DNA of 60,000 nucleotides from positions 1,707,501 to 1,767,500 of the forward strand of contig WPIO01000085.1 in NCBI GenBank assembly GCA_009760855.2, read 5' to 3'. This DNA comes from Cristatella mucedo. Lineage: Eukaryota > Bryozoa > Phylactolaemata > Cristatellidae. This document shows, one piece after another, positions 1 to 11,065 of the stretch. Positions within the stretch are counted from its first letter, which is position 1. Each line of letters opens with the position of its first letter. The translations under genes were made by a program, and so were the position numbers. The notes below the pieces were generated by a model. That model ran no database searches, was not told where the DNA came from, and was given only the letters and a program-made list of their open reading frames with translations.

Positions 1-258
1 CTCACAGCTGAAACCTGCGACCTCAGTCCTGGCCGGTACCTAGGTAGGTACGTAGGTGTTTGCAGTGATATTAAAAAAAATCCTTCGAAGTTGGTCAGTG
101 GTCAGCTGCCCACGAGCGTCTGCAAGCACTCCCAGCCGGTGATGATGACAGCAGGTGTGGGACAGCATGTGTGCCTACAGGCTGGGACAGTGGCTATAGA
201 ATGCTCGAGAGGTCTTGTGCTGGAAGGCAAGTCAGCTGGCAAGGAATTCCAGGTGCTT

Positions 259-385
259 TCGGATGTTACCACTAATCATTTGGTAATGCTTTTTATACAG
301 CATCTGTTAAGTGCCTAGAAAGAGATCCAGTTCTCTGAGGGTTCTATACAGATGTATTGTTATTATTATTATTATTATATAGTGA
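259..385 (+). mobile_element. LINE-W 3' tail
   Basis: The segment contains the family tail (CCTAGAAAGAGATCCAGTTC, then TCTGAGGG) and ends in an ATT repeat. Only the 3' end is present, as is usual for 5'-truncated insertions. Confidence 0.8.
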
Positions 386-1340
386 TTTGGCTTAGACCAA
401 GGACTCGAACGTTGTGGTGGTGTGGTTTGTCTGGATTCCATGATCGCATTCATGCTCGGCTTTGCATTTAGTACAGTAAAAAACAGCACCAGACCGCTAA
501 AGAGTGCGTGGGAAATAAAGAGACAAAGAAAGAGAGAGAGATAGAGAGATAGATACAGAGAGAGAGAGAGAGATGCAGAGAGAGATGCAGAGAGAGACAG
601 AGAGAATGAGAGACACAGAGAGAAAGAGAGGGGGAGAGAGAGAGGGAGGGAAAGAGACTCAGGCAAACAGATGGTAATGAGAGTTGGCTAGTGGCATTCA
701 AACATGGGCAGGGTTAATTCTCTTGCGATATCAATTGTTTACTGAATTTAGCCTGGTTTCGGCACTTGATCCTTTGATACGAGAGGCCTTGCACTGTGTT
801 GCGCATTTATTAAATCCTGAAGCCTGATCATGTTATCGGCGCTTGTGGACTTAGCTGCCTGATACCACCTCTGGGGTGGAGAAGGGGGTGGGTCTTCAGA
901 CCTTCTGTTGCTTTGTTCCTACCAGGCCATCGATGTAGCAATTCCCCTTGACTCACTCACTCACTAGTGGGTGGTCATCCAGTCCATAATTGGACCCAGC
1001 AGGTCATCGGTCGGCCGTTGGGGGCAGCACTCGGCACCTCATTCACATCCCATTGGAAGAAGAGGTGTTAATGAGTCCTGCTAAATGCTGATGTGTACCT
1101 CTTCACTCAGAGACCCGAGTGTATTTCGTTTAATTTGCTGCGGCTTCCTCAAATGCTGCCAGTGTCAGCTGCAAGCTCAGCCGGTGACCTCAACTGTGGC
1201 CATCGATGGAAGCTGGATTTAAGGAGGGAGCTAAATCAGGAAGGAAACTCTTGGCAGGTTCGACCGACCCAGATCCTGGATCATTGAAATTGTGTGTTCG
1301 TGTGCATGCTTGTTGGTCGGCTTGCAACCAGATCCGTCGT
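386..1340. other. No gene seen
   Basis: Apart from the GA tract at 526-662, I see no exon, SINE or LINE-W homology here. It may belong to the upstream intron or flank of Rab8. Confidence 0.5.
526..662. repeat. GA-rich microsatellite
   Basis: This is an interrupted GA run with GATA and GACA variants. It creates a Ser-Leu-rich open frame on the minus strand, which is not a gene. Confidence 0.9.
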
Positions 1341-1392
1341 CAGAAGAATGGCCGAATCTGATCTGATCAGATCAGATTCGGCCATTCTTCTG
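1341..1392. repeat. Perfect 52-bp palindrome
   Basis: Bases 1341-1366 are exactly the reverse complement of 1367-1392, with no spacer. The centre is CTGA/TCAG. Nothing nearby marks it as part of LINE-W or a SINE. Confidence 0.95.
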
Positions 1393-2308
1393 GGGCTCTA
1401 CAAGTGGGCCCGTGTCTCATCAGCTAACCTTCAGCTTGGGCTGAGTTTTGTTCTCAAAGGTCAAGAAGAAGTTTTGCAAAGCTTAGTCCTAGGTTATTTA
1501 TCTCCCCACTAAGGGCCCAAGCTCAGCGTTTGCACTTGCTTATATGTCGAGCGGACGATGACGATGTTTGGAGAGCTTTTATCTTGTTGGTTGGCTGTCT
1601 TGTCGTTGGTAGTCGAGTCATCGTCTCTGTCCGACCTTTGATCCTTTAGCCCTAGCAACAGCCTGACAACCAGTGGTTCGACTGACTGGCATTGTCCCTT
1701 GACTAGTAGCTTTCGGCGGCCGGCCCCCTCGGTCTAATGTTGTGAATTGTGTTCGAGCCGGCAGAAACGCTCTGGAAGCACGTGGAGAGCACGTGGAGCC
1801 ACATGCTCCTACGATTACGAGCCACGATGAATCTCGCGCCAGGGCCTGCCGCCGCCGCTGCTGCTGCTTCGCCCCTCCCTCTCCTCACCGATCTATCAAC
1901 CGGTGCTGCGCGCTCACCGTAGTCGCTGCCTGGCACCCTCCCCATTAGTCCAACCGTCCAGCAGGGCCATTCAATGTCAAGGTTGAGGAAAAATCGTACG
2001 GCAATGAGCCGGCGCCGCCACCAATCCTAGCTGACGCGAAACGTTTTTGCAGCCTTCGTGTTTGTGCGTGCATACGTGGCTCGGACTGCGCGTGTGCCAT
2101 TGGAGCAGAGCGTGGCTGGAATTGCCGGCCAGGCGGGAGGGTGGTGGTGGTGGTGCGGAGTGGGGAGCTCACGAGCAAATCACAGATGCATTTTGGGTAC
2201 CCGGCTGGATGCTGCTGCACAGAGAGAGAGAGTGCTGCTTCGGCTGCTTCCACTTCCGTGCGTCCGCTCAATGCGTGACGAGCGTCACTCACATCAAGCT
2301 CGCTTTTG
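1393..2308. other. No gene seen
   Basis: The stretch is unique-looking and partly GC-rich. Overlapping short open frames on both strands show no recognisable domain. Confidence 0.5.
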
Positions 2309-2475
2309 CCGAGCTGGTTTGATCCCAGCGGTTAAGGTGCTCTTGCTCCGGGGACCAAGGTCTGGCCGTGGGCTCGAGCCCCTCACCCCGAGGCATACGT
2401 GAAGCACCTGAATAGAGAGATTAGGTAGGTTCTCTTAGGACGCTATTCAGAATGAATTATAATTTTTTATATCAA
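2309..2475 (+). mobile_element. SINE-2, tRNA-derived
   Basis: A tRNA-like head (CCAGCGGTTAAGGTGCTC, then B-box-like GGCTCGAGCCC at 2371-2381) is followed by a tail AAGCACCTGAATAGAGAGAT that resembles the LINE-W 3' end. It ends in an AT-rich run. Copies in the other orientation lie at 29636 and 38885. Confidence 0.75.
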
Positions 2476-2530
2476 CAGCTGAAGCTGCAGCAGCCTCCGT
2501 GCCAGCTTCTCTCCTATTCGAAACCTTCCA

Positions 2531-2581
2531 ACTTCCTGCTTGCCTAACTTTCTGCTTGCCTAACTTTCTGCTTGCCTAACC
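2531..2581. repeat. 16-bp tandem repeat, three copies
   Basis: The unit TTTCTGCTTGCCTAAC is repeated about three times. Confidence 0.8.
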
Positions 2582-2931
2582 GCTGCTTTCTGGGTGTTTT
2601 GATGCTGTGATCAAGACATTCGAAGTCTGCACCGCACAGCCGAGCAGGACAAGCGCAGGAGAGCCCGTGGTCGGCACTGCCTGCTGCAGTCACGTCAGTC
2701 AGTCTGCTGCAGTCACGGGTTAGACCCTGATGCCGCCACCGCCAGGCCACGTGACCAACAGACCGGATCCGACCGAGGAGGCGAAGCACTTCCCAGTGCT
2801 GCCAGCACTGCCACTATCTCCTGGTGCAGCTGCAGCCGAGGAGTGGCCCCCCCCCCTTGCATCCCTTTCCTGCTGCCGTTTCGGAAGGTGATCCGCGGCT
2901 TCGAGTCCTGCGTGTCCGGCTGCCAGGCCAT

Positions 2932-3052
2932 CGTTTGTCCGACGCTCGTCTGGAGCGCTGCTGTGATGAAGCGTGAATGGGCTTGCATAATGTTACAACA
3001 TTCACGACAGACAAGCCTGGCTGCAGGGTTTTGCACCAACTGTAAAGGTTAA
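2932..3052 (-). mobile_element. LINE-W reverse-transcriptase fragment
   Basis: The minus strand reads [12 protein letters not shown], a decayed part of the LINE-W RT C-terminal region (compare [15 protein letters not shown] in the better copies). The same fragment occurs in inverted orientation at 31635-31745, again next to SINE-1. Confidence 0.7.
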
Positions 3053-3074
3053 ATGTCGGCCAATTCAGCAGACT

Positions 3075-3290
3075 TATTTATTTAGCGGCAGAAGAGCCTC
3101 GGCGGCTCTCAGCATCGCTTGAGGTGGCCAATAAAGGAGCCGTGATGGCGCACTGGGTTGCTTTGTACGACGTCGGGGTCGTGGGTTCGAATCCTGCGGT
3201 GGGCGATCCTGTATTGCCACTGCAAGCGGCGGTGATGTAGCCATTAAGGCTCTTCTGTCGCTATACAAAAGAGGCATTGGAATCAGCTAG
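3075..3290 (+). mobile_element. SINE-1 with an inverted partial copy before it
   Basis: Bases 3141-3290 are a tRNA-derived SINE. The A box is TGGCGCACTGGG (3146-3157), the B box is a perfect GGTTCGAATCC (3184-3194), and a shared 3' body ends ..GGCTCTTCTGTCGCTATA. Bases 3075-3140 look like the 3' part of the same SINE in reverse, giving a tail-to-head dimer. Confidence 0.75.
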
Positions 3291-4312
3291 TATTTTATTA
3301 TATTATATCGTCCTTTGCAGGACTTGCCCACCACCTCAACTTGCCAGCTTGGCCGTGGTATGATTGTGTAAGTGTGCGTGATTGTGTAATTATGTGTGCG
3401 TAAGTAAGTAAGTAAGTATGTATGTATGTATATTACCATCACAGGCCAAAGGTGACATCGCTATATTGTGATACCACTCACCTCTGGATTCTACTCTTGA
3501 CGTCGTGTTTAAGATTTCTGACTAATGCATTTTGCCGACAATTACGAATTTCACTCGCTTACTGGCCCCCTCGGTTAGCAGACAGCAGAAGTGACGATCG
3601 ACCAATGGCGGAGGTGATAGCCTAGCGAGTGAGCTGCTGTCGCCGGCTTCATTGCGCAACTTTGGCCAATAGACGTCGCTGGCGGCTGTCTGCTTAGAGT
3701 ATGTCTGCTATCCACCATCTTTACCGAGTGTAGCAAGAGAGGATGTACTTTCAGGCTTCTAGCTCTCGCTCGCTCTAGCGCCTCTGCGAATTGCTTGCTG
3801 AAGTCACTAGCACGAGCAGTTGCCTCTGGTCTGACACCCTGGAAGTTGTTGCCAACCGCCATATGGCGCCACCTGCTGGCGCCACCGCTCGCTCAGCAGC
3901 CCTGAGCTGAAGCCAGCTGCGGAGGCAGCCTCATTCACTTCCGGCGCAACGCACGTGGCCGTCCGTGGCCTGAGGCCGGGTAATTGCTGCTGCCCAGCCG
4001 AATGGACTGCCGGATTGGGGGGGGGGGTGGGGTGGGGTGGTGGGAGGGAGCCGTGTGTGCAGGCAGCCCTGCCCCACCACCCCCAGCAAAGCAGCTGCCG
4101 AGTGTCCAAATTTGCTGAGTTGCCTCTACATCTCCACCACGTGGTCACGACCGGCTCGCTTGGCTGACTAGTGAACGACCGAAGCCGCTCGTTCTCGGCC
4201 CATCTTTCGGGTCAGAGAGCGCTGAACACCGGAAGCTGCTCCCCAGCGCTTGCTTGCAGTGGCCGGTAACTGCTGACTGTGCTTGGCAGAGGCGGCCATT
4301 AGCCGCCGGCCG
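3291..4312. other. No gene seen
   Basis: It contains a short GTAA/GTAT microsatellite near 3398-3430 and otherwise no recognisable feature. Confidence 0.5.
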
Positions 4313-4407
4313 GCCTGCTGCCGATCTGCTGCCGATCTGCTGCCGATCTGCTGCCGATCTGCTGCCGATCTGCTGCCGATCTGCTGCCGATCTGCTGCCG
4401 ATCTGCT
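4313..4407. repeat. 11-bp minisatellite (CTGCTGCCGAT)
   Basis: The unit CTGCTGCCGAT is repeated about eight to nine times almost without change. Because 11 is not a multiple of three it shifts frame each copy, so the resulting open frames are not a coding repeat. Confidence 0.9.
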
Positions 4408-5734
4408 GCTGCCACTTTTCGGAAGCAGGTGGGGGGGTGCATTTCTGTGTTGGCCGCTGCCGTTACGAAGGCGGGCACGTCGGCAGGCACGTAGGCTTGC
4501 AGGATGCTGACGTACCTCTGGTTCGCCCGGTAGCCCTTTGCTAGCTAATTCTCTTCGTGATGCCGACTTAGTTGCTCCTGGCTGACCTCTCCGGTTGACC
4601 TCTGTGTGTGGAAAGCTCCCCCCCCCCACCTCTCTCTCTCCCCCCCAGACATTCCGGCTGCTGGAATTTTAGACAAAACCTCTCGGGAAATTCCAAAGCA
4701 TGCAGCCAAGTCGTTCAGGCTGTGAAACCAACCGGTTTGAAACTGTTGACTGGCACGCAGCAATGGGCTTGTGTGATTGGGCGCCATTGATCTCTTAAAG
4801 GCAGAGTACAAGTGCCGACTGCTGGCCGGTATAGTGGTGCATGTCTTGACGGCAGCGGCCTGATCTCTCGGCACGCATGCTTGGCTTCGTGGAATGTCGT
4901 GCTTCCTGTAAAAGACCCCCTAGGCCCTCTCTCCGTGCCATGCGCTTCCTGTGTCGGCATTCTTGTCATAATGATAATAATAATAATTACAATAATCTTG
5001 TCCCGTCATAATGTTCTGAGCGTACGCCTTCCAAATTTGCAATATCACCGAATACTATTTTTCTGCTTGAAGCTAAAAAAAGGCAAGCGGCTACCAGCCA
5101 GCGGCTTCTCAGCACTTACACGGCTGTGTGGGACGCCATCTTCCAGGTTCCTCATGTTGGGCAGTCAGCTAGTTACTTTCTGTGGTGCTGCGCTGCGAGC
5201 CATGCTTTGCGTACGTATTTTCGTGAGTGTGTGCGTGCGCACGGCGCGCACGTGAACCTATGCATGTCTCTGCGCACGTATGAGTGTATACATGTAAGAT
5301 ATACGTACATGTATCTGTCTGTAATTCGGCAAAGCCCTTAAGACTGCCTGCACAATGCATGGCTGGCTGTTAGTTCCAGGTTCCTTCCGTTGGGCTTGTT
5401 ATGTAGCGCTGACTGCTGCTGCTGCACACAAATTGCTAGAGGTGACCAATCAGGAATTGGCAATCCCCACTAGGAAGGAACCCACAGCCACAGCTGTGCA
5501 TCCGAATGCTACAGACATCACTTTCCCAGCCGGGGTCAAGCAGCAAGCTATCAACGGCCGGTGGCAGTGACCGGCTGCAGCAAATAGTCGTTACTCTCTT
5601 GGTCTCTTGCCATTGGCTGGCTTTGTCACGTGGCCGTTCGAGGATCACAACTCTAAAGCAGTAACCTAGCCTCACGTCTTGCCATTGTCGTGCCTCCAGC
5701 CGATCCCAGCCACTTTTTAATGAGTTGATTTAAA
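4408..5734. other. No gene seen
   Basis: Short open frames occur on both strands without recognisable domains. I see no LINE-W or SINE homology. Confidence 0.45.
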
Positions 5735-5885
5735 CAGCCTCATTTGTATAGCGGCAGGAGAGCCACAAACGGCTATCGCCACAGCTTGCAGTTGGCAATA
5801 AAGGACAACTGCAAGCTATAATAAAGCCAACTGCCGTCGATCGAACCCGCGACCTCTGAGGTCGTGGAACACCTTGCCTATCACA
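5735..5885 (-). mobile_element. SINE-1, degenerate
   Basis: On the minus strand the head carries a B-box-like GGTTCGATCG, and the body ends in the family 3' part (GTATAGCGGCAGGAGAGCC on plus). A local inverted repeat (AGCTTGCAGTTG/CAACTGCAAGCT) lies inside it at about 5784-5818. Confidence 0.6.
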
Positions 5886-5889
5886 AGAT

Positions 5890-5990
5890 ATGCTGCCGTT
5901 CAGAGGTCATGCTCAGAGGTCATGCTCAGAGGTCATGTTCAGAGGTCAGTGCACCGGCTAGTCCACCGAATGGGTGGACGGCCGGTGCAC
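5890..5990. repeat. 14-bp tandem repeat and adjacent inverted repeat
   Basis: The unit TCAGAGGTCATGCT is repeated about four times to 5947. It is followed by a near-perfect hairpin whose arms are GTGCACCGGC and GCCGGTGCAC. Confidence 0.75.
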
Positions 5991-6149
5991 TGGACTAGGT
6001 GCTGGACAGGAGTAGCAGACCTACTTACCCACATATAGCTGAGAGACAGACAGACCGGGGGGGGGGTGTTTCCTAAAATAGCCAAGGCATGTTTATATAA
6101 TCAGCCGAATCAGCCACCTACTGGCTTGCTCATATCCTCTCAGTGAACT

Positions 6150-6231
<82 letters not shown>
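6150..6231. repeat. (GA)n microsatellite
   Basis: An almost pure GA run of about 82 bases lies some 250 bases before the first visible Rab8 exon. Confidence 0.95.
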
Positions 6232-6235
<4 letters not shown>

Positions 6236-6487
6236 TGAGTTGTAGCCATAGCTGTTGGTATGTATTAGCTTCGAATACTGCGAATACTCTTTTCAGGGCA
6301 CATGGCAACTGTTCAAACTGGCTGAAGTCGTGCTGACGTTGACCGTCAAATTGGCACGTGCTTCCACTGTTGCATTGCAGCTTCCCTCTTGGAGAAAACC
6401 TGGCTTATCTGGATACGCTTTTGCCAGCATGTGGGCGGCTGCGCAAAGCATTTTCTATGTATTTCTATGTATTTTCCTCTCTTATAG

Positions 6488-7937
6488 GCATCGACTTCAA
6501 AATTCGTACCATCGATCTTGACGGCAAAAAGATCAAACTGCAGATATGGTAATGGTGCTGCTATGCGTGCATCGCTGATTTATTGCTGTGGATAGGCATG
6601 GGGTTATCTCCACTTGCTGTGGAGTTATTTAGAATAATGATAATAATAGTAACAATACGTTTGTATAGACATGACCTGCGGCTATTGACATATGTATGTT
6701 AGTTATGCACGGCAGCCTATTGTGTTCCACAACCCTGAGCATTGCTCTCTCTCTCTCTCTCGCTCTCTCTCTCTCGCTCTCTCTCGTTTCTGTGCCTGAG
6801 CTCTAGTACTTCTAGTCCTCACTTTTTCGTTCCACCAGAGGTTGTTTTGTTACTGCATCCCAATTTTTGTTACCGCTCTTGCCACGCCCTCTCGTGCAAC
6901 TTGTTGCTTCCTCCCTCCGTTGCTTCCTCCCTCCACTCGACCTCTCTCATAGATCTAGTAGTAATCTAATAATCTAATCTCGGCTCTCTCTCCTTCCCTC
7001 ACTCATCCTTTCTCTCTCCGCTTCCAGGGACACTGCTGGCCAGGAGCGTTTCCGGACAATCACCACAGCCTACTACCGAGGCGCAATGGGCATCATGCTC
7101 GTTTACGACATCACGAACGAGAAGTCGTTTGACAACATAAAAAACTGGATTCGAAACATCGAGGAGGTAGAAGCAGCGCATCGGCTGCTGCCTTCTGCCG
7201 TCTCTGCATCGCGCGACGACGCCCCGGCGGCGGCTGCTGCAGGCGCCGCCGCGGCTGCCAGTTGGCTGCTCGCCCTGGCGCCGTCCGTGCTCAATGCCGC
7301 CGCAGCAGCGTCCTCTTACTCCGCCGCCGCGTAGCACGCCTCGTCGGACGTCGAGAAAATGGTGCTGGGCAACAAGTGCGACATGAACGACAGGCGCGTG
7401 GTGTCGCGCGAGCGAGGTGAGAAGCTGGCCGTCGAGTACAGCCTCAAGTTCATGGAGACGAGCGCCAAGGCGAGCATCAACGTCGAGGAGGCCTTCTTCA
7501 CGCTGGCGCGCGACATCAAGGCCAAAATCGACCAGAAGCAGGTGCGCAGGCAGGCAGGCCGACGGGCGCGCCTCCGCCGTCGGTCCACCATCGTCCGGCC
7601 TTCACCTTTGGTGGTTCGCGCGTGCGAGGCAGAGAGAGGGAGAGAAACTCGAGAGGGAGGCGGTCGCTCTCTCGTGCCTCTCGCCTCGGAGCCTCTGCCC
7701 GGACGACTGCTTCGGCCGCTCGCGCCCGGCAGGCGGAGGCGAGCGGGCGCGAGCGGCCATTGCCGCCGCTGCGCGCGCACAGTCTGCTGCTGACCGGCCG
7801 CTTCGCCGCGCCGGCGCTCTGCTCGCTCGTAGGAGGCCGTCTCAGGAGGCAGCAAGGGTCAGAGTGGCGCCACCAAGATTCAGAAGCAGGACGAGAAGAA
7901 GGGCGGCAAGAGCGGCTGGCGCTGCGCCATACTATGA
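6488..7937 (+). CDS. Rab8: Rab8-type small GTPase, four 3' coding exons
   Basis: Four exons read as one Rab protein: 6488-6548, 7028-7166, 7335-7541 and 7833-7937, each bordered by AG and GT with compatible phases (the Gly and Trp codons are split at the first two junctions). The product starts at the RabF1 region (IDFKIRTI) and continues with KLQIW-DTAGQE (G3, switch II), YYRGAMG, GNKCDM (G4 guanine specificity) and ETSAKA (G5). It ends in a Lys/Gly-rich hypervariable tail and a C-terminal CAIL, a CAAX-like geranylgeranylation signal. The [14 protein letters not shown] segment and single-cysteine tail fit Rab8 better than Rab10 or Rab1. Rab8 directs post-Golgi vesicles to the plasma membrane and cilium. 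About 42 N-terminal residues (P-loop, switch I) are missing; no such exon was seen in 1-6487, so it is probably left of the window. The splice joins are inferred, not observed from transcripts. Confidence 0.93.
6746..6786. repeat. (CT)n microsatellite in a Rab8 intron
   Basis: A CT run with CGCT interruptions lies in the intron 6549-7027. Confidence 0.9.
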
Positions 7938-8816
7938 AGAAGAAGAGAATGCGCGCGCGTTCTCGCGCGGAGCGGCGACGGCGGCCGCCGCCGTCGCTGC
8001 TGCTGAGCACAGCCCGAGGGCGGCGGCAGCGGCTCCGCAGCGACGGCGGCGGCCTGCCACCGCCGGGCGTCGTCCATGCTGCCGACGTCGTGCGCCGTCG
8101 CGTTTTCTCCGGCCGCGGCGCGCGCACGCACAGCGAGGCGTGGCCTCGACGGCAGTGTCCTTTGGCAGCGGCGGCACTAGCGCGCCCATGGCGCCGGCGT
8201 GCGAGTGCCCACTTAAAAGAGACTGGTGCCCACTTAAAAGAGACGGCGACGATGGGCGGCGAGCGAGCGCTCGCGAGAGTGTCTCTTGTGAGCGGACTCG
8301 CCCGAGCTACCGGCGGCGGCGGCGAGCTGGGTCGGCGGCAGGCAGGTGGCCACGCTGCCGAAGTCTACCTTTGTAGTCAGCTGCGAGCACGTGCCGGCGG
8401 AGGCATTTGCAGAGACGTCCGCCGCCGCCGACCAGTGGTGACATTTGGCCTGCAATCTGCGCCTCCGCTGCGGCCCCTGCTTACGAGCCTGATCCCTCCC
8501 TCCCTCGGCCCCGCCCCCTCGCCGACCCGGCGTGGGTGGCAGCAGCCACACGTGGCCTTCGCTGCATCTGGTCAGCTGGAGCGATCTGCCGCCGGTCAGT
8601 GGCCCATCATTTTATCTGCCTAATCTGCTAGCTTCCTGTTTTTTGTTTCCTCGATCCATCGTCTGTCTGTCTGCGCAGCATGGCCGAGCTGGCGGCTACT
8701 GTGCGTCGTCTTTTGTGGGCGCGTCGACCATCGCGAACTGGCTCCCCCCTCTCCTACTCGCTGCCGCCGCTGCCCCACCCACGTAGTAGCTCTTGGCTGT
8801 CATGCCTGCTGCGAGT

Positions 8817-8822
8817 AATAAA
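8817..8822 (+). terminator. Candidate polyadenylation signal for Rab8
   Basis: An AATAAA hexamer lies about 0.88 kb after the Rab8 stop codon on the same strand, in otherwise GC-rich sequence. It would give a 3' UTR of about 0.9 kb. A single hexamer is weak evidence. Confidence 0.3.
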
Positions 8823-9645
8823 CTATGCCTGCCGCTGTAGTTGCTGACTAGTAGCACTGAGCGGCCCTGCCGGCAGCATGGCACCCGTCACGTGGGCGCT
8901 CCTGTGGCTCATAGCTGAGCATCTTTCGCAAGAGCAAGTGCCGCCTGAGAGGCACTCCGGGGGGGGTGGGGCTGCCTTCTGCTTCTCAGCGCTTTTCTCC
9001 GAGGTCTGACCAAGTGAAGTCGATCGAGTAGAGAAAAAGAGTCGCTACTTGCCGATCCGATCGTTAGATGACTCTCGATGAGGTCTCTAGTTGAGGCCAA
9101 GCTCATCGAAAGGAGAGAGGGATTCAATTCTTTTGAGAGTGAGAGAATCAGAGTGGTGCATCAGCTCGACCAAACCTCGCAAATCAAAATGGAATCGAAA
9201 AAAAATCGAGCAAATAGAGCAGGTCGAGGGTCAGTGCCGTCTCGAAACGACTCCAGAGTACATCCTTAGCATCGCCGAGGTTCAGGCATCTCGCTGCTCT
9301 CAGTCTCTTGCTCCCATTCCACAACGGTGGACGGATAGCTCATGCGCGGGACCCCTGTTGCCTGTGGCATCATATGTTGGACTCTTTGACTAGTCGAACG
9401 AATGTTGCTTGAGCTAGATGCATTGTGTGCCAATGTTAACGCATCGGTGAGGGGTGGGGTGGGGGAAGCAGCTACAACAGCTCCTCCTCGGTCTTTGCCT
9501 GCCTCTCTCTAGATCCGTTTGATCCTCTTCGTGGCGGGGTAGCTTCCTCTGTACAACCGATGAACCCCGGTGCAGCTAACAAGAAATCTGTCTCTCGATA
9601 TTGTCATTCTATTCAGAATACCAACATGATCAGCATCAACTAGAC

Positions 9646-9717
9646 CAGCGGTTCTCAACCTGTGGGTCGCGACCCCTTTGTGGGTCGAAACAGCATTAAC
9701 AAGGTCGAAAACCACCT
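9646..9717 (+). mobile_element. 72-bp hAT-type mini-element (SPIN-like ends)
   Basis: The element begins CAGCGGTTCTCAACC and continues with a GTGGGTCGCGACCCC segment. Its right end reads as an imperfect inverted copy of the left (about 11 of 16 bases). It is flanked on both sides by the identical 8-mer AACTAGAC (9638-9645 and 9718-9725), the 8-bp target duplication expected of hAT transposons. The left end resembles, from memory, the SPIN family of hAT elements. No transposase is present. Confidence 0.75.
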
Positions 9718-10596
9718 AACTAGACCATCAAACCACAGACAAAATATCTCCTGACACCTGAGTCGCTGAGGCCAGCCTTTGTTCTCACCCAGCAGGCTCT
9801 ATTCTTCAAATGTTGGTTCAACCTCAGATTGACAGTTCTGTCATTTTGTCCTTTGTCATGTTAATTATTGAAAGTATGTGAAATAACATGGTGGATGAAG
9901 GTTTTGACCGTAGCAAACTTTGCTGTCGTTAAAATACTTCAAAATATGATTCAAATGCAATTATACCTTGCCCGAATTGAGTAACAAAATTAGAAGGCTA
10001 GCCACGCTTTAAATGTTCGACGATAAGTACTGCGCCTAACCTAGCAGTGGTGAATTAGGCAACACTTGACAAGTGCACTCACAGGTTAATATCAGCTCTA
10101 GATATGAAAGACCTTTTTAACTTGGTATGAGACGAAGCAAAGTATTGTAGTAGTCGAGTAAAAGGCATGGCATCGTTTTAAGAACATTTTTTTGCTTGAT
10201 GACTATACACTGTCATGTTTCGTAGCCGCACCCAAATACATGCATGACTTGAACCAACAGCCAAAATCGAAGCTGTTACTTCTATTACGAACCATTGGTA
10301 AGGGAGGCCCTTCGGAAGAGAATCGCTGGGCAAACTCACTCGCGAGCAGTCGCGCCGCACTCGTGATCGACCGATCGAGCGATGATCAAATGGACGAACG
10401 ACGGTTCAACCTTTACGTTGAACCGGAATGAGAAATGATGCAATCAGATTGGGAAGCTGCGGAGGAAGAGGGTGCAGCCAGCCAAGCGACGTGCACGTGC
10501 TGTAGCAGTGCACGATCTGCATCAAACGTTCCGAATGCTCGAAAGGGTAGGTCAAGCAGCCAACTACAAGTCGATAGAGAAAATGCCCTTTCCAAG

Positions 10597-10602
10597 TTTA
10601 TT
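10597..10602 (-). terminator. Candidate polyadenylation signal for gene A
   Basis: The minus strand reads AATAAA about 460 bases after the TAG of asparaginase-like gene A. It is the first such hexamer noticed downstream. Support is positional only. Confidence 0.3.
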
Positions 10603-11065
10603 TAAAAAATAGACACTAATCATCAGGGGGACAACTGCCGGCCCAAAGCGCCTCCGCCACGGGCAGAATGAGGCCACGCCAGAGCAACGCCAATGCTGGC
10701 GCGCCATCGTCGTCGTCTGTCGCACCCCGGACGACGACGGCAGAGCACCGCCTGTGCGCAAGGGCGAGCCCTGCCGATCGTGGACACGATTGGCCAGCAA
10801 CTGGCTGGCTAGCAACAAGCTGCCACGCATAGAACGGCTGCTACGATGCACCGTCGATGTCGATGTTATTGAGCTAGCTAGCCACTACCGAGCACTACCG
10901 AGCTCTGCTACGAAACAGAAGAAGAAGAAGCTGAAGACAGTCCATCTAGCAGCCAGCGATTCGCGACTCGAGACTCCATAGAAATGAGTCAGCAGCAGAG
11001 AGGAGGAGAAGCTGCAGCAGCACGGGAGGCTGAGGCCGCCGCGGGGAGCGCAAAGCGTAGGAGCA

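Larger units (their letters stand above)
7938..11065. other. Between Rab8 and gene A; presumed Rab8 3' UTR then spacer
   Basis: The first ~900 bases are extremely GC-rich with long overlapping frames on both strands (Arg/Ala/Pro-rich), best explained by composition. Beyond about 8.9 kb I see no exon; the only element recognised is the hAT mini-element at 9646-9717. Confidence 0.5.

Noticed and set aside
3146-3220. Possible tRNA gene (perfect B box)
   Set aside because: The A and B boxes belong to a repeated SINE-1 head; the acceptor stem is not formed and the same head recurs with a SINE body.
4299-4629. Arg-Ser-Ala-Ala-Asp repeat protein on the minus strand
   Set aside because: It is the 11-bp repeat, which changes frame every copy; the period in protein is a by-product.
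7417-8623. Long Arg/Ala-rich frames overlapping and following Rab8
   Set aside because: They are shadows of Rab8 exons and very GC-rich 3' sequence; the Rab frame with splice sites and a CAIL end explains the region better.
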